NCBI GenBank assembly: GCA_025506515.1
Contig: CM046452.1
Span: forward strand, 43,240,983 to 43,304,982
Reading direction: 5' to 3'
DNA length: 64,000 bases
Source of the DNA: Flaveria trinervia
Taxonomy: Eukaryota; Streptophyta; Magnoliopsida; Asterales; Asteraceae
The notes under the pieces are model-generated. The model ran no database searches. It was not told where the DNA came from and worked only from the letters and a program-made list of their open reading frames with translations. A program made the position numbers and the translations under genes. Positions 45,193-57,769 of the stretch are shown piece after piece (the first letter of the stretch is position 1; every line of letters starts with the position of its first letter).

Positions 45193-47086
45193 TGTAACAC
45201 CCGAATATTTATTATTTTGAAGCCGGTGAAGAAAGAAAAGAAAATAAAGTTCAATGTTGAAGGACCAAACTCGCCAACGAAGAAAAGTTGGGAAATGTGG
45301 TGATATTAGTAGGGAGAGGGCAGCCCACTCTCCCCACACACCCCCACATTTCCGCTTCATAAAGGGAAGAAGAGAGAAAGAAGAGAAAAGGAGGAAAAGT
45401 GTTGGTTCGAGTTGGTTCGGGTCGCCAAAATTGTCGTGAAGCAAGCTGAATCGAAGCCCTTGTCGTTGTGCTCGTTTATGTGAGTTCTAGGACCCCTCTT
45501 TTACATGTTTTTGAATGATTTTGGGGCTGGAACACATTTGAAAACCCTTTTTCGCGTTTTTGGGTGAAAACCCGTATGTATGCGTGTATGTATGTGTAGG
45601 ACCCGTTTGGGGCTTGATTTCTTGCTTGGTTGTGCTTGAATAATGTTATGGTATGCATCCCTAAGGTTTAGGATGGTCGATTTAGGCTTAAAATGGGTTT
45701 AGATGAGTTTGGAGGCCGAAAACCCTCGGCTGCAGTCGGGATGAACTGCATTTTGCATCAGTTAGGGCTAGGCGACCGACTGGAGGCCGAATGGAGGCCA
45801 TACGGCCGATTAGGGTGCGATTGGGGTCCATTCACATGATTGGGGTTCATTCGCACGATTGAAGGGCCAGTCGCATGGGGGTCATACGACTGAAGGTCCA
45901 TTCGCACGACTGAAGGTCCAGTCGCATAGGTGTTCATCCGCATTGCCCATTCGCACGACTGGATGTTCATTCGCATAGGTGTTCATTCGCATTAGTTCAT
46001 TCGCATGATGTTCAGTCGCATGGAGGCCATGCGACTGAAGGGTGTCCATAGGCCCGAATAGGGCTGTTGAACCGAGGAAGGTGTAGATTGACTTCTGACT
46101 TTCGGGGGAAAGTGCAGATGTAAGTTTTGACGTGAAGTTCCCATAAGAGTTTGTAAGATGACGATTGAGGTCTTAGAAAGCATGTTGGGCATGATGAGGA
46201 TAATGATGTTGTATGTTATGTATGTATGATGTTGCCCTGTACGATGTGATGTTGATGCATGTTAATGTTCCTTAGTGTGATGTATAATATCTTACCTATG
46301 GCTTTACCTATTATGATGAATGAACGAAGTATATGTAACGTAAAGTGAAAGATAAAGAAAGAGGAACATGATGAATGAATGCATGTATTAATGAACTAAT
46401 GAAACGTCTTGCACGCATCGGATAACGGGTCCTTCTTTGTGATTGACCCTGAATGTAGAACCTCTACCGCTCACCCCTAGTACTGTGTGGCATACGTTTA
46501 GCTGTTCATTTGTTTACTTCGCCCAGTAGCTAAGACTGATGGTTACTCCTAGTACCATGGCATACATTTAGCTGTTCATTTGTTGACTTCGGCCCGGTAG
46601 CTACGACTAACCGGTGTGTAGCACATGGTATTGGTATGGATGATGTCCGATGCACAAGTAAAGTCATAATGAACGAATGAAAGAATGAAGAAGATAATAA
46701 TGATGTTATCTATGTGTACGTACCATGTGTGATCAAGTAAAAGTAACGAACGGTTTTATATGAAAGTAAAGTATGTTTTTATTATAAACTAGAACTCACT
46801 CAGCAACGCTGACTTTGATGTGCTTCCAGTTGTCAGGTAATGTTTGTTGAGGATGGCACGGGCGACTACTCAGCTCTTTTTGGGATGGCATTCTTTTGAT
46901 TAATTTTTTGCATTGTATGCGAAGAAGCTATTTTATAATGAATGTTGTATTAATTTGCAAAAGCATTTACATGGAAATGAAAGATTGTTTTCGTTTTCCG
47001 CTGCGATTTATGAAATACAAATGTAATTATACGTTTTATGTGCGATGAGAACCCAGCTGTAAGCGTCCCGGGAACGGGGCCTTACA
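45193..47086 (+). repeat. Element C 5' LTR
   Basis: 1,894 bases, TGTAACACC to cggggccttaca. The motif array is at about 45770-46045 (gttcattcgcacgattgaag, cagtcgcatggaggcc). The GC-richer block of B and F is replaced by a different segment around 46420-46620 that contains a partial duplication (gcatac-ttagctgttcattt twice). Confidence 0.94.
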
Positions 47087-47089
47087 AGT

Positions 47090-47101
47090 TGGTATGAGAG
47101 C
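47090..47101 (+). other. Element C primer binding site
   Basis: tggtatgagagc, one base different from the usual tggtatcagagc. Confidence 0.85.
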
Positions 47102-47438
47102 CAAAGTTTAAGTGAAATGGGTAAATTTTCAAAATAAACCTAATCTTAAACTGAGAATGGGACGGAAAAAGGGAATGGAATGCCAATGTGAGTAGCTACG
47201 TGCCATCAGGTATTTTCGTAAAGTTAACCGGTTTTATGTGCGCATGGTATGTGGTTATGTGTTGTATGTAGATTTAAATACTGATGTAGTCAGGACAGGT
47301 AATACTTGGGGTATGAAGAGTAAAGTAAGTGGCTAATCACAACTGGCCACTGTAATTAGGGACTTACTATACTTGACATAAACTAAGTTGTTTCCTTGAA
47401 TGACCGTGTTGGTGTTTGAATCTTTCAGTGTGCGTGTG
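47102..47438 (+). other. Element C untranslated leader
   Basis: About 340 bases matching the leader of B (6210-6544). No open frame or array seen. Confidence 0.7.
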
Positions 47439-48612
47439 ATGGCCGGAGGTAGATCTTCGAAAGCTTCTAGGGGTGGAGGTCACGGTGCTGAACCGCGACC
47501 CAAGAGAGGGAGACCCAGAGTTGAGAGGGTGGTTCATGAAGAACCAGAGACCCCCATCCGGAGGGTGGCGACGAAGCGCCAATCTGAGAGCCTCAGTAAA
47601 GGAGGCTGTTGTAGAAGAATTCCATCAGGTCATGCAGACAATCTTACCGTCTGTGGTGACTGAAGTTATTAAGGCTGTACGAGAAGGGGAAAGAAAAGAA
47701 AGAAACAGATCCTCTGGAGAACGGGAACAACCAAAGCCGGAAACGGTTCTATCTGATGATGAAGAGGAAGAAGGAGAGCCTGCGCAGACGGCACGAGGAT
47801 GTAATTATGGGGCTTTTATGAGATGCAAGCCCCCTACTTTGATGGAAACAACACCGCTGCAGCCGCTCACCGGTGGGTGAGGGAAATGGAAGTTGTTCTC
47901 AATATAAGCGAGTGCCGAGAGGACCAAAAGGTGAAGTTTGCTACCACACTCTTTGTAGATTCAGCTCTGTGCTGGTGGACAACATTGTCCAAGCTAAGGG
48001 TAGTAGGGCCATTGGAAAAATGAAATGGCCTGAGCTAAGAAGGTTGGTGATTGAGGAATTTTGTCCTAATCGGGAAATGGATAAGTTGGAAAGGGAGTTT
48101 CTGCAGTTGGAGGCTGGAACCATGACACACCAGCAGTATACCACCATTTAATGAAATGGCACGGCTTGTGCCTGATCAGGTGACGCCTCTGTCTTGGAAA
48201 ATCAAGAGGTACATTCAGGGTTACCGGTGGATTCGCCGGCATATGATCGCCGCCCGGCCAAGCACGTTAAGTTCGGCGGTTGATTTGGCAGGGAGGCTGT
48301 ATGACGAGCGGGAGGTGGTGGTGACTGAAGCAAGTAAGAAGGGTGGTGGTGATCGGAACTGGAACGGGAAACGTTTGGTTGGGGTGATGCCCCGATGGGT
48401 AACAAAAAGGCACGGGTGGATGAACGCCGGGTGGTCATATCAAGTGCGGGGTCGAAAAGGTGTGGCAAGTGTGGAAGGGAGCACGGCGGGGAATGTAGGT
48501 TTGGGTCAACTTGTGCTTCAAGTGTGGGAAGACAGGGCATATGGCGAAGGATTGCCTGTCGGGCAATGTTTTAACTGTGGGGAAATGGTCATATGAGCAG
48601 AGATTGTAAGAA
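47439..48612 (+). pseudogene. Element C gag
   Basis: It starts MAGGRSSKASRGGGHGAEPR at 47439, and it shows the region that A interrupts in B. Frames change near 47560 and 47830. Core: NYGAFMRCKPP, HRWVREMEVV, FVDSALCWW, EREFLQLEAGTMTHQQY. After a basic region, two zinc knuckles are legible in pieces: a C-x2-C-x4-H-x4-C near 48510-48560 and a second at 48567-48605 split by one base. Confidence 0.85.
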
Positions 48613-50640
48613 GTTGAGGACTGAGGGTTCAGGGGTGAAGAAGACGGGAAGTGATGGACCGAGGGCGAGCGCCAGGGCGTTCACCATGACACAGGAGGAG
48701 GCTAGGACGAACCCTGACGTTGTGTCCGGTACATTTCTAGTGAACCAGACTTTAGCTTCTGTGTTATTTGATTCGGGTGCTAGTAGGAGTTTTATTTCCG
48801 CTGCTTTCTGTGCTAAGCTGCCTGTTAGTAGTAGACGTGTTGATGCGCCCTTTGATGTAGAAACTGCCATAGGTAAGTCTACTAGGATTTCTGAGATGAT
48901 AGAGAATTGTGATGTGGAACTTGAGGGTCATAAGTTTCCTGTTAGACCGTTCGTGATGACCTTGGGTGGTTTCGATTTGGTTCTTGGGATGGATTGGTTG
49001 GCGGACTTCGAGGCGAACATTGTGTGTCGCAAGAAGATGGTTCGGTTGACAATGCCTGACGGAAGTTTGGTAACGGTTTATGGTGATCAGGTTACTACAA
49101 TCCCGAAGGTGATCTCAATGGCGGTGGCGGGAAAGTGTATGAGGCGTGGATGTAGTGCTTACTTGGCCTATGTAAAAGATGTGGATACACCAACACCACA
49201 ACTAGCCGATGTACCGGTTGTGTGTGACTTTCCAGACGTTCCCAGAAGACTTATCAGGAGTGCCACCTGACAGAGAGATTGAATTTCAGATTGATTTGAT
49301 ACCGGGTGCCCAACATGTAGCCAAGGCACCATATCGGTTAGCTCCGACAGAGATGAAAGAGTTGATGGAGAAGTTGCAAGAGCTGCTTGATAAGGGGTTC
49401 ATTAGACCGAGTATCTCTCCTTGGGGTGCTCCGTCCTGTTTGTAAAGAAGAAGGACGGTAGTATGAGGATGTGCATCGACTACCGCGAGCTGAACAAATT
49501 GACGATGAAGAACCGATACCCCTTACCGAGGATAGATGATTTGTTCGATCAACTTCAGGATGCCAGCTGGTTCTCGAGAATAGATCTTCGATCTGGTTAT
49601 CATCAGTTGAAGGTGAAGGAGCAAGATATCCCTAAAACAGCTTTCCGTACGCGCTATGGTCATTACGAATTTCTGGTCATGTCTTTTGGTTTGACCAACG
49701 CGCCAGCTGCTTTTATGGATCTGATGAACCGTGTGTTCGGCCTATGTTGGATAAATCAGTGATTGTGTTTATTGATGATATCCTGATTTATTCAACGAGC
49801 GAGATTGAGCATGCCGGTCACATTCGGGAGGTTCTAGAGATGTTGAGAAGGAGAAATTGTATGCTAAATTCTCCAAGTGCGCGTTCTGGTTGCGCGAAGT
49901 TCAATTTTGGGTCATGTGGTGAATCCTGACGAATAATGGTGGACCCGGCGAAGGTGGAGGCGATTATGCAATGGAGGTCACCAAAGACGCCATCCGAGAT
50001 CCGTAGTTTCTTGGGCTTGGCGGGCTACTATAGAAGATTCATCCAAGACTTCTCTAAGATTGCTTCTCCACTAACTAAGTTGACCCAAAGGATGTGAAGT
50101 TTGTATGGGGTCAAGCTCAAGAGAAGGCGTTCGACGAGCTGAAGGCAAGACTAACTCAAGCTCCAGTCCTGTCCCTACCCGATGGATGAAGATCTAGTGG
50201 TTTATTCTGATGCTTCCTACTCGGGGTAGGGTGTGTGTTAATGCAGAGAGGGAAGGTTATAGCCTATGCATCTCGACAGTTAAAGGTTCATGAGGTCAAT
50301 TATCCTACTCATGACTTGAGCTAGCAGCCGTGGTCTTTGCGTTAAGATCTGGAGGCACTACTTTACGGGACGAAGTGCACCATATTCACGGACCACAAGA
50401 GCCTAAAGTACTTCTTCGAGCAAGGATCTGAACATGAGGCAGAGGAGATGGTTGGAACTTATAAAGGATTATGATTGCGAGATCCACTACCATCCGGCAA
50501 GGCCAATGTAGTGGCTGACGCCCTTAGCCGAAAGGAAAGGCCCGAACCGATTCGGGTGAAAGCTTATCAATTAATCATGACCTCTGATGTGTTGAAGCAA
50601 GTTAAGGAGTTTCAAGATGAGGCATTGAAAGAAGATCACC
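48593..50640 (+). pseudogene. Element C protease, reverse transcriptase and RNase H
   Basis: The protease is open over 48593-49250 with VLFDSGASRSFIS and GFDLVLGMDWLADF. RT: EIEFQIDLIPGAQ, KDGSMRMCIDYRELNKL, RIDLRSGYHQLKVKEQDI, then after a frame change near 49738 the palm VIVFIDDILIYS with both aspartates (about 49776-49784). RNase H (about 50100-50560) is broken into short frames but keeps VVYSDAS, VIAYASRQLKVHEVNYP, TDHKSLKY-like and SGKANVVADALSRKE sequence. Enzymes of reverse transcription. Confidence 0.88.
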
Positions 50641-51640
50641 TTAACTCGAAAGAATGAGAGGTCTGGTTGGGGAATTGGGTGAAAACACACTCGGTGTTAG
50701 AACTCGATTCGGTCGTGTGTGGATTCCTCGTTTTGGGGATCTACGGGTGAAGATAATGGATGAAGCTCACAAGACTCGATACTCCATTCGCCCTGGTGCC
50801 ACGAAAATGTACCATGACATGAAGAAAGATTATTGGTGGCCGGGTATGAAGCGTGACGTGGTGGAGTATGTGAGTAAGTGCCTTACTTGCTTACAGGTGA
50901 AGGCAGAGCATCAAAAGTCGTATGGAAGATCCAACCTTTGGATATATCGGAATGGAAGTGGGAGCATATCACCATGGACTTCATTACGAGCTGCCACGTA
51001 CTCCGAAAGGGTACGATGCCATATGGGTGATAGTTGATCGTTTGACGAAGAGTGCTCACTTTCTACCGATCCGCGAGACGTATTCATCTGAGAGGTTGGC
51101 CGACTGTTCATCAAGGAATTGTAACTCGTCATGGTGTGTCGGTGTCTATTGTGTCTGATCGTGACACTCAGTTTACATCTAAATTTTGGAAGAATTCCAC
51201 GACGCTATGGGGACGAGGTTACATATTAGCACGGCTTATCATCCCCAAACCGATGGTCAGTCAGAAAGAACCATTCAGACACTGGAAGACATGCTCGGGC
51301 ATGTGTGATCGATTTGGTGGAAGTTGGGATGACCACTTACCGTTAGCCGAATTCTCATACAACAACAGCTATCATGCCAGTATTGGTATGCCACCATATG
51401 AGATGCTATACGGTAGGAGATGCAGAACACCTGTTTGTTGGGGTGATATTGGTCAGAAGGAATTAGGGAGCGTCGAGGTAATCGAGCTACGATAGAGAAG
51501 CTTGAAAAGATTAAAGCCTTCATGAAGGCAGCCAAAGATAGACAGAAGTCGTATGCCGATAAGCGACGTAGGCCAATTGAGTTCCAGGTGGGTGACCGGG
51601 TTATGTTGAAGGTCTCACCTTGGAAGGGTATTATAAGATT
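50641..51640 (+). pseudogene. Element C integrase
   Basis: The zinc region is YSIRPGATKMYHDMKKDYWW...YVSKCLTCLQVKAEHQK (50760-50910), with His and Cys positions intact. The core is in alternating frames: ISPWTSL/TPKGYDAIWVIVDRLTKSAH, SIVSDRDTQFTSKFW (second D), a GQSERTIQTLED-type glutamate block in broken frame, and LPLAEFSYNNSYHASIGMPP. At least four single-base frame changes. Confidence 0.88.
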
Positions 51641-52009
51641 CAGAAAGCGGGACAAGTTGAGCCCAAGATATATAGGCCCTTTCGAATCATTGCTCGAGTA
51701 GGGGAGGTGGCCTATAGATTGGAGTTGCCAGATGAGTTAAATGGGATTCACCCGACATTCCATGTATCTCATCTGAGAAAGTGTATAGCTGATGAAGACA
51801 TGATTGTTCCATTGGAAGATATCGAAGTAGATGAACGGCTCAATTATGTGGAGCAACCAGTGGCAATCATCGATCATAAAGAAAAGAGGTTGCGAAATAA
51901 AGTGGTTCCTCTTGTGCGTGTACAGTGGAAACACAGGAAGGGATCTGAGTCAACGTGGGAGACCGAGGAGGAAATGAGACAACATTATCCACGTCTGTTC
52001 GACGAATAA
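51641..52009 (+). pseudogene. Element C integrase C-terminus with complete chromodomain
   Basis: Reads FRIIARVGEVAYRLELPDEL, HPTFHVSHLRKCIADEDMIV, then chromodomain blocks RLRNKVVPLVRVQWKHRKGS and STWETEEEMRQHYPRLF, and a stop at 52009. It is the best-preserved chromodomain in the window. Such domains are thought to guide integration to silent chromatin, in keeping with C lying in another retroelement. Confidence 0.87.
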
Positions 52010-52034
52010 CATGTTTCGGGGATGAAACCTATTT

Positions 52035-52045
52035 AAGGGGGGTGG
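52035..52045 (+). other. Element C polypurine tract
   Basis: aaggggggtgg just before the 3' LTR at 52049. Confidence 0.82.
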
Positions 52046-52048
52046 ACT

Positions 52049-53923
52049 TGTAACACCCGAATATTTATTATTTTGAAGCCGGTGAAGAAAGAAAAGAAAA
52101 TAAAGTTCAAAGTTGAAGGACCAAACTCGCCAACGAAGAAAAGTTGGGAAATGTGGTGATATTAGTAGGGAGAGGGCAGCCCACTCTCCCCACACACCCC
52201 CACATTTCAGCTTCATAAAGAGAATAAGAGAGAAAGAAGAGAAAAAGAGGAAAAGTGTTGGTTCGCGTTGGTTCGGGTCGCCAAAATTGTCGTGAAGCAA
52301 GCCGAATCGAAGCCCTTGTCGTTGCTCGTTTATGTGAGTTCTAGGACCCCTCTTTTACATGTTTTTGAATGATTTTGGGGCTGGAACACATTTGAAAACC
52401 CTTTTTCGCGTTTTTGGGTGAAAACCCGTATGTATGCGTGTATGTATGTGTAGGACCCGTTTGGGGCTTGATTTCTTGCTTGGTTGTGCTTGAATAATGT
52501 TATGGTATGCATCCAAGGTTTAGGATGGTCGATTTAGGCTTAAAATGGGTTTAGATGAGTTTGGAGGCCGAAAACCCTCGGCTGCAGTCGGGATGAACTG
52601 CATTATGCATCAGTTAGGGCTAGGCGACCGACTGGAGGCCGAATGGAGGCCATACGGCCGATTAGGGTGCGATTGGGGTCCATTCACACGATTGGGGTTC
52701 ATTCGCACGATTGAAGGTCCAGTCGCATGGGGGTCATACGACTGAAGGTCCATTCGCACGACTGAAGGTCCAGTCGCATAGGTGTTCATCCGCATTGCCC
52801 ATTCGCACGACTGGATGTTCATTCGCATAGGTGTTTATCCGTATAGTTCATTCACATGATGTTCAGTCGCATGGAGCCATGCGACTGAAGGTGTCCATAC
52901 GCCTGAATAGGGCTGTTGAACCCGAGGAAGGTGTAGATTGACTTCTGACTTTCGGGGGAAAGTGCAGATGTATTTTGACGTGAAGGTTCCCATAAGAGTT
53001 TGTAAGATGACGATCGAGGTCTTAGAATGCATGTTGGGCATGATGAGGATATGATGTTGTATGTTATGTATGTATGATGTTGCCCTGTACGATGTGATGT
53101 TGATGCATGTTAATGTCCTTAGTGTGATGTATAATATCTTTCCTATGGCTTTACCTATTATGATGAATGAACGAAGTATATGTAACGTAAAGTGAAAGAT
53201 AAAGAAAGAGGAACATGATGAATGAATGCATGTATTAATGAACGAATGAAACGTCTTGCACGCATCGGATAACGGGTCCTTCTTTGTGATGACCCTGATG
53301 TAGAACCCTAACCGCTCACCCCTAGTACGTGGCATACGTTTAGCTGTTCATTTGTTGACTTCGGCCCAGTAGCTAAGACTGATGGTTACTCCTAGTACCG
53401 TGGCATACGTTTAGCTGTTCATTTGTTGACTTCGGCCCGGTAGCTACAACTAACCGGGGTGTAGCACATGGTATTGGTATGGATGATGTCCGATGCGCAA
53501 GTAAAGTCATAATGAACGAATGAAAGAATGAAGAAGATAATAATGATGTTATCTATGTGTACGTACCATGTGTGATCATGTAAAAGTACGAACGTTTTTT
53601 ATGAAAGTAAAGTATGTATTATTTATAAAACTAGAACTCACTCAGCAACGCTGACTTTGATGTGCTTCCAGTTGTCAGGTAATGTTTGTTGAGGATGGCA
53701 CGGGCGACTACTCAGCTCTTTTAGGGATGGCATTCTTATTTTAATGTTTTTGCATGTGTTGCGAACATATTTATAATGAATGTTGTATTAATTTGCAAAA
53801 GCATTTACATGGAAATGAAAGATTGTTTTCGTTTTCCGCTGCGATTTATGAAATACAAATGTAATTATACGTTTTATGTGCGATGAGAACCCAGCTATAA
53901 GCGTCCCGGAACGGGGCCTTACA
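52049..53923 (+). repeat. Element C 3' LTR
   Basis: 1,875 bases, TGTAACACC to cggggccttaca, then gctaa. Differences from the 5' LTR are mostly one- or two-base gaps, the 3' copy being 19 bases shorter. The motif array is at about 52615-52885. Confidence 0.94.
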
Positions 53924-53928
53924 GCTAA

Positions 53929-56215
53929 GGATTATTATTATTTGTTAATATACTTGTGTTTAGTAGTTAAAAACTATTTAAAGAGTATAGAAAGATTGTT
54001 TTTTTATAAAATATAATTAAATGAGTTTACTTTGTAATTGTTCTAAACCTAAAACTTACCGAAACACAACCATAATCCCCCCCCAACCCCAATTTCGGCT
54101 GCAACTCTTCCAAACACCTTCATCCATTGGGAATTGATCCAAGAACACAAACACAAGTCGAATTCCAAGTGGTTTCAAGTAGTACAAGTTGTTTACAAGT
54201 GATAATCATCATCAAGCCCATCTAAAGGTTAGTTTTGATTTGTTGTTCATAGTTTTTGATGAGACCAACCCTAATCCAAAATTTTGATGAAAACCTGAAT
54301 TGATGATTGTTAGATGATTATATGATGTTAGTTAGGTTGTATGAAGGTTGAATGATGTTGATTATGCAAGAAATCTAGGGTTTGATCATCTAGTTAATAC
54401 ATTTCCATAAGAGGAAACGTTTTGTTCTTGGAATTCATGATTTGATGATGCGAAGATGTTAGATGTAATGCTTAGATGTTAGTTGAATTGAATTGTACAA
54501 GAAAATCCATGAAATTGTGATGTTGATCTTGACTTACTGAAAGTAGAAACTTTTGTGTATGATGTTTGGGAATTTGGATGTTTTGGAGATGATTAACATG
54601 TTAGAATGGTTATGAACTTGATTAGGTATAATATTGATGAAATTATCATGTGATTGGATGCTAGAACACTTTTGGGTGTTACTTTCCCGAAAGGGAAACT
54701 TTATTTTTGTAGAACTTTGGATGTGATGATTTTGGGCATGCTTATGATGTTAGGATCATGTTAGAATGATTGTGGATGATGTTTGTTATGTTAGAATGTG
54801 TAATTGAGTTGTTAAGGATGTTGGTTGATCATGTAGGAAGTATAGGCGTTGTTGATCATGCATGAGAATGGATTATGGTTAGTGATTAGGAATCATGTTT
54901 GGGATTGAAACTAATGGTCAATGTGTATGTTGGTTGGAATGAAACTAAATGAATGAAGTGATTACGATTGTCATATACGCGTGCGAATCTAAGGCCCTAC
55001 TTAGTAGGATGGGTACGGTTTAAGATGTGAAGTCGTGAGTGGCTTCACATGGCATGTGGTGCATGATTAGTCTTCGCGTATGAATTATTTGTTGTGATAT
55101 ATTTATATATATATTAAGCATAACGATTGTCAAAGATTTGCATAAGTGTATGATGATCTAGTGTGGCATGATCACTTAGATGGAACCTAGGTTGTTAATT
55201 TGATATACATGGATAAATTGCATGATACTCTTGTATGTTAAGTTATCATATATGATTAAACTATATTTCAACTAATATGTCACCAACGGGTCAAACGAGT
55301 CAACTAGGTTAACCTAGGATTATTGAAGTTCTATGTGTACACGTACTTATGTACTTGTGTGTTCTAGGTAACCTTTGAAGGGTTGTCTTTGCATCTATCA
55401 CGAGTCTATTTATTCACTATCATTACACACCAGGTGAGTTCATGCCCCTCTATTTTTATAAACTCTCTTCTGGGGGAGGTAGCATACTTGTACTCAAAAA
55501 CTATGTTATTATTATAAGTTATGTATGTTTTAACATAGTGCTTAATACCTTGAAAAGTCCTCACACTTTCGGATCGTTAATAATGGTAACTAGCGGGAAA
55601 TCTTGGGTAGTACTACAGGGTGTGACGAGCCCCACCTATGCGACTCGAGGTCAAACAGATGCAATATTGTCCTAAACACAAACATCGTCACGACCTGGTA
55701 AGTTGTGACAGGAGGCAACAAACAAAACATAGTCAGCTTCGATCGCGAAATCACTACTGTTATTACTTGTGAATATAGAGTAGCTATCTTATTCAATACA
55801 CTTCTTATGTTATATAAATGTTAATATTTATGTTAAACGCAAACTCTTGAGCTCACCAACCATTGTGTTGACATTTTTAGTATGCTATTCTCAGGTCGTT
55901 AACTTCGCTTGCCATTAGGAGCACTTCACAGGTTCATCATGCACTCTAAGACTCTATCTTAAAGACATATTTGTTGGTTTTTTATTTATTATGTTTAATC
56001 ATTTGGGTTGATGCGTGTTTTGGCATAGTATGCATTTATATACTTTGGGTTTTTTTACTTACAAAATGCTTCCGCATGGTTTTAATGTTTGAACTTTGGT
56101 TGGTTTTATCTTAAATATGGCATATAGAGTCGTTCTGAGTAACTATTGACTGTGATCCTGGTTTGTTCACACGCCTCGTGGTAAAACTCCACATGTGGAT
56201 TTTGAGGGTGTGATA
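53929..56215 (+). repeat. Element D 5' LTR, right part
   Basis: Continues D's LTR after C (ggattattatta matches 61590 on) to the end ttttgagggtgtgata; the 3' copy ends tgtgaca. AT-rich and gene-free. The 3' LTR is a near-colinear match throughout. Confidence 0.9.
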
Positions 56216-56218
56216 GAT

Positions 56219-56230
56219 TGGTATCAGAGC
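56219..56230 (+). other. Element D primer binding site (tRNA-iMet)
   Basis: tggtatcagagc three bases after the LTR end; exact match. Confidence 0.92.
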
Positions 56231-56340
56231 CATTGGTTATAGGAAACTAGGTTGCATACACACTAGTCTATAACTGCACATAATTTGTTTGTTACTCCTG
56301 ACTTACCCTTTTACTATATACTCATTGGCATATACATCAC

Positions 56341-57664
56341 ATGCACCGCAGCATGGCATCATCATCCCGGGTTTTGGAAAAAGTCATGCTTGTTCTAAAT
56401 CCCCTCCAGCTGTACCTCACCGAGTGTATGACTGGTCGCAACATCCTTACCCCTGGGCGAGATAGACTGGGATCAACCGTTTGTGTCACCTGAGCGTGAT
56501 CCCCCATGAGATTGGAGTTATTACCCAGCCTGTATAGATCGCATGATTCGTAGAGAGCGTGTTTCGAAGCCGGCTACTGCTAGACCAGGACCAGGTCAGC
56601 GTCTACTTCTATGTTTACCAAAGGAAATTTCAAGATGGCTGATAGATAATGGATCTTATCAATTTATGGGCGAGCAATCTCCACAATGTGATCCTGACAT
56701 ATTGAATACAGGACCGCCTGGATGCACATACAAGGCATTCATGGACGGTAAGCCGCATACCTACAGCAGAGCCGAGGGAGCTGTAGGGCTTGTGCGATGG
56801 TTCAAGAAGACTGAGTCAGTCTTCGCCAAATGCAATTGTCCAATGGCGGACCGGGTGAAATACGCCACAGGAACCTTGGAAGGTGCAGCACTTACATGCT
56901 GGAATGCTCAAGTGCAAATGCTTGGCCAGGCAATGGCAAATACACTACCGTGGGAGGAATTCAAAACAATGATGACAGAGGAATACTGCCCCCGCGACGA
57001 TGTTCAAAAGCTGGAAGCTGAGTTCTGGCAATTAAAGATGGAAGGGTCTAACATTAAGGCTTAACTACTAGGTCTCATCAGCTAGTTACACTTTGCCCTG
57101 GCATGGATGACCCGCCGAGCCAACGTATTAAGATCTATTTACGTGGCTTAGTCCTGGAGATTCATAGTATGGTGACTGCTGCAAATCTCCCTACTATTCA
57201 ATAAGTCATACGACTGGCTCACAAGCTCACTGATCAAGCTGTGGAGCAAGGAAAGTACCTAAGTGGGGCACTGTGGCAAGCGTGCGCGACAACAAACGCA
57301 AGTGGGAGAACACCCAGCAAAGGATCATCATCTGGTAACCAAACTCAGCAACACCAACCTCAACAGCAACATCAGTAGAGACGGTTTGACAAAAATCGCA
57401 ACTTCCACCAATCATCATCATTATCATCTCAAGGACCAAGTGGATATGTGGGGAAAAACCCAAGGTGCAACCGATGCAACTACCACCACATTGGCAGGTG
57501 TGATAGTTTTTGATGCCAGTGTTGTGGGAAGGTTGGACATGTGGCAAGGATTGCTGAGGAGAACTGATAAAGAAGCCTCAACAACCTCAGCAGCCCCATG
57601 AAACACCAAAGGGTTGCTTTGAGTGTGGAAAGGAAGGGCATTTCAAGAAAAACTATCCTCAACT
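56341..57664 (+). pseudogene. Element D gag
   Basis: The first ATG is at 56341, but the frame ends near 56492. The main open part, 56543-57064, contains the Retrotrans_gag core (CTYKAFMDGKPHTY, GLVRWFKKTESVF, MTEEYCPRDDVQKLEAEFW). A stop at 57062 breaks the frame. Further on are two nucleocapsid knuckles that both lack the final cysteine: CQCCGKVGHVARI (about 57518) and CFECGKEGHFKKNY (about 57617). Confidence 0.83.
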
Positions 57665-57769
57665 GAAAAGAAATGGGAATAGAAACGGAAATGGTGGCAA
57701 CAATAACAATGAGGCAATGGTGGCAACAATGGTGGAGCTAAGGGAGAGCCTTTGTCATGGTTTAGGTGA

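Larger units (their letters stand above)
45193..53923 (+). mobile_element. Element C: Ty3/gypsy chromovirus inserted in the LTR of D
   Basis: 8.7 kb, flanked by gctaa (45188-45192, 53924-53928). LTRs 45193-47086 and 52049-53923, primer site 47090-47101, gag, protease, RT, RNase H, integrase, complete chromodomain. LTRs are highly similar with several small gaps. Same family as B, better preserved. Coding frames are broken mostly by single-base changes in length. Confidence 0.95.

Noticed and set aside
46420..46620. Separate mobile element inside the C LTR
   Set aside because: It is an internal partial duplication present in both C LTRs, without ends or target duplication.
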